From NCBI GenBank assembly GCA_030407315.1, contig JALQPE010000436.1, positions 124,001-188,000 on the forward strand: DNA of 64,000 bases, read 5' to 3'. The notes under the pieces were generated by a model, which was not told the origin of the DNA, searched no databases, and saw only the letters and a program-made list of their open reading frames with translations. The translations under genes were made by a program, and so were the position numbers. The stretch is from Asparagopsis taxiformis. Taxonomy: Eukaryota; Rhodophyta; Florideophyceae; Bonnemaisoniales; Bonnemaisoniaceae. How positions within the stretch are numbered: position 1 is the stretch's first letter; the number at the start of each line of letters is the position of its first letter. Below are positions 43,750 through 51,704 of the stretch, piece after piece.

Positions 43750-46700
43750 CTAATTCCATGCTCTAAACGCTGTCCCATAATGAACGTAGAGCTCCTGCCC
43801 CGGACGGATATCGCGGATTGCACGTACTACAATGATCTTCGGATTTTCTAGGTCCTTCGCCTTGAGCTTCTTCCCCGTCGAACCGCTGCTGTAGTTCTCG
43901 ACAAACTCGACGTTGGCCATCCGCCTGGTGTCTTCCGCCGGAGTGTCCTCACCTCGCAAATACCGCGGGTCGTTGATGAACTGCGCCGAACAGAACGGAG
44001 CCGGAACAATCCAAATTGGATGCTCGATGTTTTCGTCGTCCTCCGCTGTTGCATACAGCTTGATAGCATACATCAAGAATGTTTCCTTCGTTATCGCCAT
44101 GTGACCCTCTCCGTACGCGAACCTCATCGACTCCTTGCTCATATCAGAGTACACAACAGTTCCGTAGTATGCACATACTTCGTCACCAACATTAAATGTC
44201 TGTTCAGCGAAGAGCCCTCTTCCTGCATTTGGATGCTTAATCAGCGATGGTCGAACGCTCAATTTTTTCGCAACACAATCGTGTGCCCGCATCACGCGAG
44301 GGTTTTCAGTTTGCAACCAGCGGCGCAGGGAAGGTGGCCAATAATGTACCGGTTTCTCCATGTGCTCGCGCGACGCAATCGACTCTGGGCACAGCTGCCA
44401 GAGGTACTGCCGAATATATTTCGGGAACCTCTGGTACAGGGGAAGGCCAGGTGGGGGTTCGATGATCCTGCGTTCCCTCTGCGTACGCATCGTGACAGAG
44501 GGGGACGCCAAGAACTTCTCAGCACTCTGTTTCGCTTCTGTCGTGACCCTCATGTCAGTGTTGTTTGAAAGAATTACACGTGACATGACTGCACACAGCT
44601 TTGGAAGCGATCGTACCACACACAATTTGTCCATGTCACTGCCGACGAAAACACGGTGCTCAGGCAAGCTCATAGCTGCTTTTCCCGTTGCGAAAGTGCC
44701 AGAGAATGGATCGACAACAATATCACCAGGCTGTGAATGCTGGCTGATCAACTCCATCATGAGAGCGACGCTCTTCTGCTCTGCACGAACTCTGACCGTA
44801 GCACCGGTTGTGCTCCTTGTTCGCCACACCATCTCATTCGAATCGATGGCGGGCATATTGATGGTGACGTTGCACCACGCCGGGTACGTGCCGTCCATGT
44901 ATCCGTGGTTCCTATAGGCCACCATCTCGCTTCCGGTCTTGAACGGAACACCTCGCTTCCAGAAGTGGATAGCGACCTCTGCCATGTTCATGCGTTGGTA
45001 CCTCTTCCGCCCCGGCATTTGATAGAGGTGCCCAGGTAGTCGGACAAACAACAGAGGTACCTCGTCAACGAAGAAAACTGAATTCCGAACGACGTCCTCC
45101 TCCTCCTCGTCCTCCTCCTCATCCGCACTTTCTTCGCCACTGTGCTGCGATGCTTCGGAGTCCGAATTCATGGACGTAACCTCTTCTTCATCCGACCCGT
45201 CATCACTGGCAGCAGTATCGGTTGGGCCTTCTGACTGCGGTCCTTTGTACGTTTCCAAGTAATGGAACCATTCGTAGAACTGCAAAACCGAGCAGAACAC
45301 GATGCCGTGGCCACCGGGGCGCAACAGCTCGTCAAACACTTCGATGCTAGCCTGCATATCTTCTGCAGTTAGCCTGTCGTACGAAGAGTTGGAATCGTTC
45401 CTCTTACGACGAACATTGTAGGGCGGATCAGTCAGAATGAGCTGAACGTTGCCCGTGATGGGCACGTGTTCTCGGCTCTCGTCGGCACTGACCAAATCTT
45501 CGAAAGGGACGTCGTACACCCGGCAATACTGACTCATTTTCGAAAGAAAGTCCTTTGCGAGAGCCTGCCCTTCACTTTCCTGCTCTTCTGTCGCATGGGG
45601 TGACGGTGACGGGGGAGACGGCCCTTGGGCAGTAAGACTGGTCCTCCCAGGTCCAAGTTGAAGCCTGGTTGTGTGTCTTGTCGACGGAACCAAACCTCTC
45701 CCTCCTGTGTTGCGACGAGTGGGAGTGTCATCAACCGGCTTGGGGACCTTTTCTGCGTCCGCGGCTTGTGGTGCCGGGCGGAGGACAGCCATAACGTCTT
45801 CGTCGAGGGTGTCAAAATACGCTGGCAGCTTGTCCGGATTTCCGCTTGAGAAGTATATTTCCAGTGCCCCCCAGCGGTCGGACTCCGGCCAGGTGTACAG
45901 GTCCGGGTTGACGATAAGAAACTGCAACCGGTCGAAGAACTTCCTCACAAGGTCCCTAAATGCACTGTGCTGCGCACTGGTTCTTGTCTCTACTTTTCCA
46001 CCATATCCATCAGGATGAGATAGGGGAGCTTTGTTGTGGTAGAGATCTAGCTTCTGCTCCATCGGTGCGAATAGACCTTCATCGAGCACGTCAAACCAAT
46101 GCTCACTGCTGTCGAAAATGATGTACGGCGCCATCAACTCTTCGAAGCTGGAAAACTTTGCGGCGTAGGCCACATCGGTCCAAGCATGGTATAAAACTTG
46201 AACCACGTAACAAGCTCGATTAGTGCTTTTCCGATGGGCTGGGACGCGTGCGGCTTCGTTCCCCTCTTCGGCCGCATCTCCTATTCGGCGACGCGGCAGG
46301 TTCTTGTTGTGATTTCGGATGATAGACAACGCTTGGAAATACATCAATACCTCGAACGTTTCCGGTGGAGCAAGAACGAAGGCGCTTGGTTCCCCGCGCT
46401 GCGGCGCCTGTAGTGGCGAAGGAAGCATGTTACATCCAATAAGGAAGGTCTGCGGCACGATCCCAGAAAGGATGCAGTGCTCAACCCATTGCCCGATACG
46501 CTCATCCTGTCTTGAAAACTCGGCAATGGGTAATGCCAGACGAACAATCTGCTTGGCTCGCTCAACGTTCATCTCTGCCATGACGATTTCGGCAACATCC
46601 GCCTCGACTCCAGCATTCTTCGAACGACCGCTGAAGGACATGCTGAGTCGACCTTGCAGCGCCACAAATTGTTCTTCCGTGCCCTGCGCAACCCAAGCGC

Positions 46701-46947
46701 CAAGGTCCGCGTATGTGAAACCTCCCGGCTTGTCCGTCAAGTCTGCGAAACTTGAGTGGGCGAATAAATCCAGCAAGAGGCGGAGGAAGTCTTTGCCAGC
46801 GAGAGTAGTTTCGCGGGCGGCGCGACCTACGTTTCGACGTGTACCCATGTCACTAGAATCCTCCCAAGGGCTAGCGGGTTCGCGCAGAATTGGCACGGTT
46901 GCGTCGTCAACGATCGGATTGCTGTTGCGCCTGCGCTTATTCGTCAT
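43750..46947 (-). CDS. DNA methyltransferase (beta-class, DPPY) fused to SET domain
   Basis: 1065 residues from the ATG at 46947 (MTNKRRRNSN, NLS-like). The open frame extends 86 codons further but looks like leader. The N-terminal ~420 residues are unassigned. Motif IV DPPYN lies at 507-511 and motif I 'DPFSGTFATG' at 746-755, so the order IV then I marks a beta-class amino-methyltransferase. DPPY favours N6-adenine over N4-cytosine. A very acidic insert (~585-630) lies between them. Residues ~905-1055 form a SET domain: 'NAGRGLFAEQTF', 'VCAYYGTVVYSD', 'AQFINDPRYL', 'NVEFV', 'IRPGQELYVHYG', the usual AdoMet and Lys-channel motifs. One protein could thus mark DNA and histone. The frame is uninterrupted. 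A decayed paralogue lies at 62030-63876. Confidence 0.88.
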   Translation of the reverse strand: MTNKRRRNSNPIVDDATVPILREPASPWEDSSDMGTRRNVGRAARETTLAGKDFLRLLLDLFAHSSFADLTDKPGGFTYADLGAWVAQGTEEQFVALQGRLSMSFSGRSKNAGVEADVAEIVMAEMNVERAKQIVRLALPIAEFSRQDERIGQWVEHCILSGIVPQTFLIGCNMLPSPLQAPQRGEPSAFVLAPPETFEVLMYFQALSIIRNHNKNLPRRRIGDAAEEGNEAARVPAHRKSTNRACYVVQVLYHAWTDVAYAAKFSSFEELMAPYIIFDSSEHWFDVLDEGLFAPMEQKLDLYHNKAPLSHPDGYGGKVETRTSAQHSAFRDLVRKFFDRLQFLIVNPDLYTWPESDRWGALEIYFSSGNPDKLPAYFDTLDEDVMAVLRPAPQAADAEKVPKPVDDTPTRRNTGGRGLVPSTRHTTRLQLGPGRTSLTAQGPSPPSPSPHATEEQESEGQALAKDFLSKMSQYCRVYDVPFEDLVSADESREHVPITGNVQLILTDPPYNVRRKRNDSNSSYDRLTAEDMQASIEVFDELLRPGGHGIVFCSVLQFYEWFHYLETYKGPQSEGPTDTAASDDGSDEEEVTSMNSDSEASQHSGEESADEEEDEEEEDVVRNSVFFVDEVPLLFVRLPGHLYQMPGRKRYQRMNMAEVAIHFWKRGVPFKTGSEMVAYRNHGYMDGTYPAWCNVTINMPAIDSNEMVWRTRSTTGATVRVRAEQKSVALMMELISQHSQPGDIVVDPFSGTFATGKAAMSLPEHRVFVGSDMDKLCVVRSLPKLCAVMSRVILSNNTDMRVTTEAKQSAEKFLASPSVTMRTQRERRIIEPPPGLPLYQRFPKYIRQYLWQLCPESIASREHMEKPVHYWPPSLRRWLQTENPRVMRAHDCVAKKLSVRPSLIKHPNAGRGLFAEQTFNVGDEVCAYYGTVVYSDMSKESMRFAYGEGHMAITKETFLMYAIKLYATAEDDENIEHPIWIVPAPFCSAQFINDPRYLRGEDTPAEDTRRMANVEFVENYSSGSTGKKLKAKDLENPKIIVVRAIRDIRPGQELYVHYGTAFRAWN

Positions 46948-47259
46948 AATGGAATGAGTGGAAAATTCGGTACAGGATGGCGACCGCTCGGCGAGACAGT
47001 CAAATTTGACGACGTATCTCGTGACGTTTGCACTCTTTCGTGAGGAACACTGGTTGATATCGAACGGAACAGAGTATACGGGTACACAGCACTGGAAAGG
47101 TCTTGAAACCCGTAACCGGTGTAGGTAATAAGTTGTGACGGATACGTGGTAGAGAAAAAATTTTAAAAAGATTGTGATTCCCTGCCTTTGAGTGTTGTAC
47201 TGCAAGGCCGCCAGTCACATAGGTTGACACAGGTGCCTCACGCTTACCAGGTGAGCGAC

Positions 47260-47460
47260 ATCCGGACGGCCACTGGACGTGGGGATGTCCGACTCAGATG
47301 CATTGCTGGCCAGCCCAGAAATTCTACAATTTCGGGCAGAAAAAATATTGCAAAAAACATCGATTTCGGCGGTCGATTGTGCCGTACGGCACACCCCCAT
47401 CTCAAAAACATGTTCACATGTGCATGTTTTTGAGAATAGCCCAAATTTTAATTCAAAGCA
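47260..47460 (-). repeat. Palindrome-rich repeat unit, inverted
   Basis: One minus-oriented unit with the 16-bp palindrome at 47378-47393. It lies just upstream of the methyltransferase-SET gene and ends abruptly at about 47456 where the others continue 'tcagggtgtctaatttgg'. Confidence 0.88.
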
Positions 47461-47730
47461 GGATGCAGATATTCGTCTTCTACCATTGTCAGAACACATT
47501 CGTATAACCACATTTGGAGAACCTGAGCCCAGAGCTATCGGTTTTGGCGGGAGCTAAGCCATATCTCATATAATCAGTAACTACTTCCCGCCAGCTGAGT
47601 GGTGGAACCCCTGCTATTTCTACCAACGAGACATACGGGGTGTCAACTCGGCAATCGTATATGATTTGGGTGCTAAATTTATTCAAGAGACGAATGGGCT
47701 TCGAAAAGGAGCCCAACTACGTCTACTTGT

Positions 47731-48093
47731 GATCCATGGGTATAGGACTATTCTATTCTTCTCCAGGCTTCCACCGTAGCCGCCTCCTCCGCCTCCGTTA
47801 ATGGAAAGAATATCCGAACCGCACCTCAACATGTTCTTCATGTGATCCATGGGTACTGACATCTCACATGCTCTCCAGGCTTCCACCGTAGCCGCCTCCT
47901 CCGCCTCCGTTAATGGCAACAATATCCAAACTGGACCTCTACATGTTTTTCTTGTGATCCATGGGTACTGACATCTCACATGTTCTCCAGGCTTCCTCCA
48001 AAGCCGCCACCTCCACCTCCGTTAATGGAAAGAATACCCGAACCGCAGGCTTCCTCCATAGCCGCCTCCACCTCCGTTAATGGCAAAAACATC
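47731..48093 (-). repeat. ~112-bp tandem repeat with glycine-coding core
   Basis: 'gatccatgggta' recurs at 47731, 47844 and 47956 (113 and 112 bp apart), with a shorter fourth partial unit to about 48093. Each holds CCGCCTCCTCCGCCTCCGTTAATGG or a variant, which on the minus strand would encode a GGGGGGYGG-type run ('SINGGGGGGYGGSLE'). The frames differ between units, so I do not call a gene. 47461-47730 holds nothing recognisable. Confidence 0.6.
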
Positions 48094-48555
48094 TCACCGG
48101 GCTGAAAACGGACGGACGACATTGGGTTCGTTCCGCTGCGTAGACGTTTAGAATCTTGTTAGAAAAAAGTAAACGAAAGAGAATGACATCTCATCTCTGT
48201 CGCAATATGTTCCATTTTCAAGTTCTCGGGTTCCACACCCATCAAGGCCTGGATCGAACCCTCTTCGATGGATAGGACAAATAGTGGAAGGCTTTTAAGC
48301 CTGTGACCAAGCGGCTATTGATTGGTTGGAGGAAGGAAATTACAGAGGAAATTTAGCTGAGTACGGTGCTCGCGATAGCTGTTAGGTTAAAGTCAAATAT
48401 GTGTTTCGATTATTTTTCGTACGAAAATGTCTTGCAAAAGACGATGCTTTGTCGTTCTCCTGGAGGGAGTCCGTTGCATTGCACTCAATTCGAGAGCATC
48501 GTCATGAAGGAGAGGATTCTTTCTGCTTGTTAGAATCGGTTTAGAGCACATAGCT
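48094..48555. other. No supported gene
   Basis: A spacer of about 460 bp with no reading frame and no match to other parts of the window. Confidence 0.4.
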
Positions 48556-49110
48556 AATGCATTACTGGCCAGCCCAGAAATTGTAGAATTTCGGGCAGCA
48601 AAAATATTGTAAAAAACCTTGATTTGGGCGGCCGATTGTGCCGTACGGCACACCCCCATTTCAAAAACATGTTCACATGTGCATGTTTTTGAGAATAGCC
48701 CAAATTTTAATTCAAATCAGGGTGTCTAATTTGGCCACAACGGCCCCAGGAACCGACCGCCGCCCCGAGCGGGGTCATCACTGGCTTCTGTAAGCACCAA
48801 CTGTAAGGCTAAATGGCGTCTGACGAAGGGTCAATTTCAGGCTCAATACGCCAGGGACAGGTCTTGGTCCTTGTTCCATCATGGTCCCGCCCCGCTCTCT
48901 CACGACCAACCTGAAATGGACGTCCGGTGGATGTCCAGCTCGATTGCATTGCTGGCCAGCCCAGAAATTCTAAAATTTCGGGCACAAAAAAATATTGCAA
49001 AAAACATCGATTTGGGCGGTCGATTGTGCCGTACGGCACACCCCCATCTCAAAAACATGTTCACATGTGCATGTTTTTGAGAATAGCCCAAATTTTAATT
49101 CAAATCAGGA
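48556..49110 (-). repeat. Palindrome-rich repeat array, right (two inverted units)
   Basis: Two minus-oriented units with the 16-bp palindrome at 48637 and 49025 (388 apart, the short spacing). They mirror the middle array and form the right inverted end of the nested cassette. Confidence 0.9.
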
Positions 49111-49342
49111 CGTCTTCCGGACATAGGGGTGCTCGCGGCCTAGCTCGACAGCTGTAATTGTACCTCATTAAATACTGTTGATGACTGCCTACCGTATACA
49201 ATCTGGGCTGTTGGCGTATTATCCGGTACTTGACCTGACCTGAACGTTCATCGCAGACCGTTGTGGTTACCGACACTATACAGCAATCTTTTTTGTATCT
49301 CGTGCAACTCAATCGTTCCATCGCTTCCGGGAAAGCTTCATT

Positions 49343-49747
49343 ATGCCGCCGCGTATTGCGAAGAAAGCTCCAAAGCCTCCGGGCCTCCAGAAAACCCGGT
49401 CAGCAGCTGCTGTATCGAGTGCCCGACAATCCCGTGCGAAGAAGCGGTCTGGGCCTACCGGCAGCATTGAACCGCGGTCCGGTAGTCGCAAGACGGACCG
49501 GCGCAGAACTGGGGATCCGCAGCGAGAAAGTGAGGAAGGAGGAACGGCGCGGAGAGAGATGGGGCTTGACCGAGGCAAGCGTGCTCGCAGGGACAGTGAA
49601 CATCATGATGATGACATGATAGTGGCTCAAAACATGTTGGAATTGCGGCAGAGTGCTATGGCAAAGGTAGTTCCTCCCGGGTTGGCAGATGCGGAGGTGC
49701 TGCAGACGGAGTCCCAGCCGGGGGTTCCGAGACACTGGAGGCTGTGA
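49343..49747 (+). CDS. Basic N-terminal part of coiled-coil element protein
   Basis: 134 codons starting MPPRIAKKAPKPPG, rich in Lys, Arg, Ser and Pro, so likely disordered and nuclear. Near its end the reading moves to the frame of 49765-51627, which is open well upstream of its own first ATG ('GGAADGVPAGGSETLEAV'). One gene of about 750 codons joined by a short intron, a frameshift or a one-base error is the simplest reading. The ATG at 49343 follows the nested-cassette end by ~180 bp. Confidence 0.5.
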   Translation: MPPRIAKKAPKPPGLQKTRSAAAVSSARQSRAKKRSGPTGSIEPRSGSRKTDRRRTGDPQRESEEGGTARREMGLDRGKRARRDSEHHDDDMIVAQNMLELRQSAMAKVVPPGLADAEVLQTESQPGVPRHWRL

Positions 49748-49764
49748 CCCCCACTGCGCCAACT

Positions 49765-51627
49765 ATGCCGAGTACATCAGCCCCAGCAGGTAATGCAGTC
49801 AGGGACCCGAGGATAGCGGCAAGGGATGTTGTTTCTGAGCAACGTTCACAGGATGCCAACTATCATCGGCGGTCAGGTGGTACTGAGGGGAGAGAGCAGC
49901 CGGAGTGCGGGCCTCGTCACAACAGAGTGTCATTGGTGCCAAATATGCGCGTAACGCCCCCGCGACGTCAGGCTATTGGCGATGGAGGACATCATATTCC
50001 CGATAGCGTGGGAGATGGGGGGACGGTGAGGGCAGAGAGGTTGCATCCGCCGGAATCCATCGATTTAATGGCGAGTCGCATCAATGCGCAGAAGAAGAAG
50101 ATCGCGGAGCTGGAAAAAAAAGTGTTTAGCCAGGACATAGCAAACAAGGCGCTCACCACGGAGATTGTTGCGTTGGAGGCTAAGGTGAAGACTCTGCAGG
50201 CGGAAAATGCCAGCCTTACTGCAATTGCGAGAACAGGTAGAATCAGTGATCACGGTGGCGGTAAGTCGAAAATACAGAAAGCCATTCCTGTGAAATACCT
50301 TGGAGTTCTTAGGGCGGTTGAGGAAAACCTGACAAAGTGGTGCAAGAACGAGACTATGGAGCTGGACCCTATAGCGGAACAAACGCAGAGACGTTGGACT
50401 GGACGTACCATCGAGGTAGAGCCGGTAGAAGGGGCACTTTGGAGCGAAAACGGTGTAGGATATATTGCTACCCCTCCGGGCTATATCATCAAGAATCTGC
50501 AGTGGTATACACCTTCGTACAGGGACGAGAGTGATCTGCTGAATGACTTGGTGCGACACGTACTGCGTCAAAGTCCGTGGTGTGATGTGTTTTCCGATGA
50601 GGAGCAGCGTGTGTGCTGTCAAGAGGCTGTGGCGGGGAGCAAGGAATTGAAAGTGAAGGTGACGCAGAAACTGTCCGACGTGATGAGTGCACGGAAGCGT
50701 AATGCGAGGGACAGATTGTTCGGTTCGCTGGGGTACACGAAATTAATGTCTAGATGCACGATGCTGACGACGCGAGCTGAGATGGACGAGCGAGAGGAAC
50801 AAAAGCGCGAAGCGTCTGAGAAGCTTTTGAAACGGGAAAGTAACGGTGATTTGGATATGGGGAGGTGGCGAACGGCACCGTTCTCAGAGCTGCGATACAG
50901 CAAAGGCTTGGTTCCTGACAGCTTCGAAATGGAAGTGAATGGTGATGCATGGTTTAACAACCGAGTAGCTGTGAATGTGCTGGACATCTTCAGGGGTTAT
51001 TCGATACGACCAGAACAAGTAATGGACATAGAGACGAGCATACTAACGCTGGCGCGCCTGGATGCTTGGCTAGTGACTACTGTGGAGTGTTTGGATGAAC
51101 CGAAGGGGAAAGGAGGTGCACGGCAGAAGGAGTTTACAAGGCGGTACAGTCAATATGTGGGGGTAGCTTTTCAGCAATTAGTTGGTATGGTGGTGTACTG
51201 CATGTCTTGTCTCCAAGGCTCGCAAGCAAGGGAAGAAACGGACGTTGTCGAGAGCGAACAGCGGACTAGTGCACAGTCACGGCATGTGTTTGCAAGCCGT
51301 ACTGTGACGAGAGAGGCTGTTGAAGTGTGGCAAAGCGGAGAGGGGTCTGGAATTGTTCATGTCGTTGATGATGTAAACCGCTGCTCATCACTTGTTCTAG
51401 TGTCCGAGGATTGGATTCAATCGCATATTACGTCAAACCTCGGTGCTGTAATGGATTGTGTGATTGCGCAAGGACTAATTGGCGCAGAACTTTTCGTCGT
51501 TGACCCATATGCTGGACACCTGACTGCAAACCTGAATGTCGAAATCAATGCCCCACAGTATGGGGGCATGGAGCGGCGCCATGCAGCCACTGCTGATAAC
51601 GGTTTTGGCGTAATGGAGGATGGTTGA
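49765..51627 (+). CDS. Coiled-coil protein of composite element, unknown function
   Basis: 620 residues from the first ATG in frame. A disordered basic start is followed by a strong coiled coil at about residues 100-150 ('INAQKKKIAELEKKVFSQD', 'IVALEAKVKTLQAENASL'). A conserved-looking helical body with Trp and Cys ('EENLTKWCKNETMELD', 'CDVFSDEEQRVCCQEAV') comes next. I recognise no enzyme motif. It is convergent with the transposase (77 bp between their ends), so it may be the transposon's second, DNA-binding or oligomerising protein. Its start probably lies in the 49343-49747 segment. Confidence 0.6.
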   Translation: MPSTSAPAGNAVRDPRIAARDVVSEQRSQDANYHRRSGGTEGREQPECGPRHNRVSLVPNMRVTPPRRQAIGDGGHHIPDSVGDGGTVRAERLHPPESIDLMASRINAQKKKIAELEKKVFSQDIANKALTTEIVALEAKVKTLQAENASLTAIARTGRISDHGGGKSKIQKAIPVKYLGVLRAVEENLTKWCKNETMELDPIAEQTQRRWTGRTIEVEPVEGALWSENGVGYIATPPGYIIKNLQWYTPSYRDESDLLNDLVRHVLRQSPWCDVFSDEEQRVCCQEAVAGSKELKVKVTQKLSDVMSARKRNARDRLFGSLGYTKLMSRCTMLTTRAEMDEREEQKREASEKLLKRESNGDLDMGRWRTAPFSELRYSKGLVPDSFEMEVNGDAWFNNRVAVNVLDIFRGYSIRPEQVMDIETSILTLARLDAWLVTTVECLDEPKGKGGARQKEFTRRYSQYVGVAFQQLVGMVVYCMSCLQGSQAREETDVVESEQRTSAQSRHVFASRTVTREAVEVWQSGEGSGIVHVVDDVNRCSSLVLVSEDWIQSHITSNLGAVMDCVIAQGLIGAELFVVDPYAGHLTANLNVEINAPQYGGMERRHAATADNGFGVMEDG

Positions 51628-51704
51628 AATTAGTGCAGTAAATGTGACGTTGACTAGAAGGTTTATCATGTAGTACATTATCAATAGAGTGCTGCGATTT
51701 AGAT

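Larger units (their letters stand above)
42370..49159. mobile_element. Nested cassette with long inverted ends around methyltransferase-SET gene
   Basis: The left end (from 42370: AATTACAGCTGTCAAGCTAGG, then 'gcgagcacccctttatccgg') recurs inverted at the right end (49111-49159: 'ccggacataggggtgctcgcggcctagctcgacagctgtaatt'). Both ends continue inwards into palindrome-rich repeat units that face each other (three plus-oriented units on the left, three minus-oriented on the right). The 6.8-kb unit contains one gene, 43750-46947. This is the layout of a foldback-type or long-TIR transposon. No target duplication was recognised. Confidence 0.55.

Noticed and set aside
43750..46947. Bacterial restriction-modification gene or contamination
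   Set aside because: The SET domain, NLS-like start, eukaryotic transposase neighbours and repeat structure argue for a eukaryotic element. No restriction enzyme is visible.
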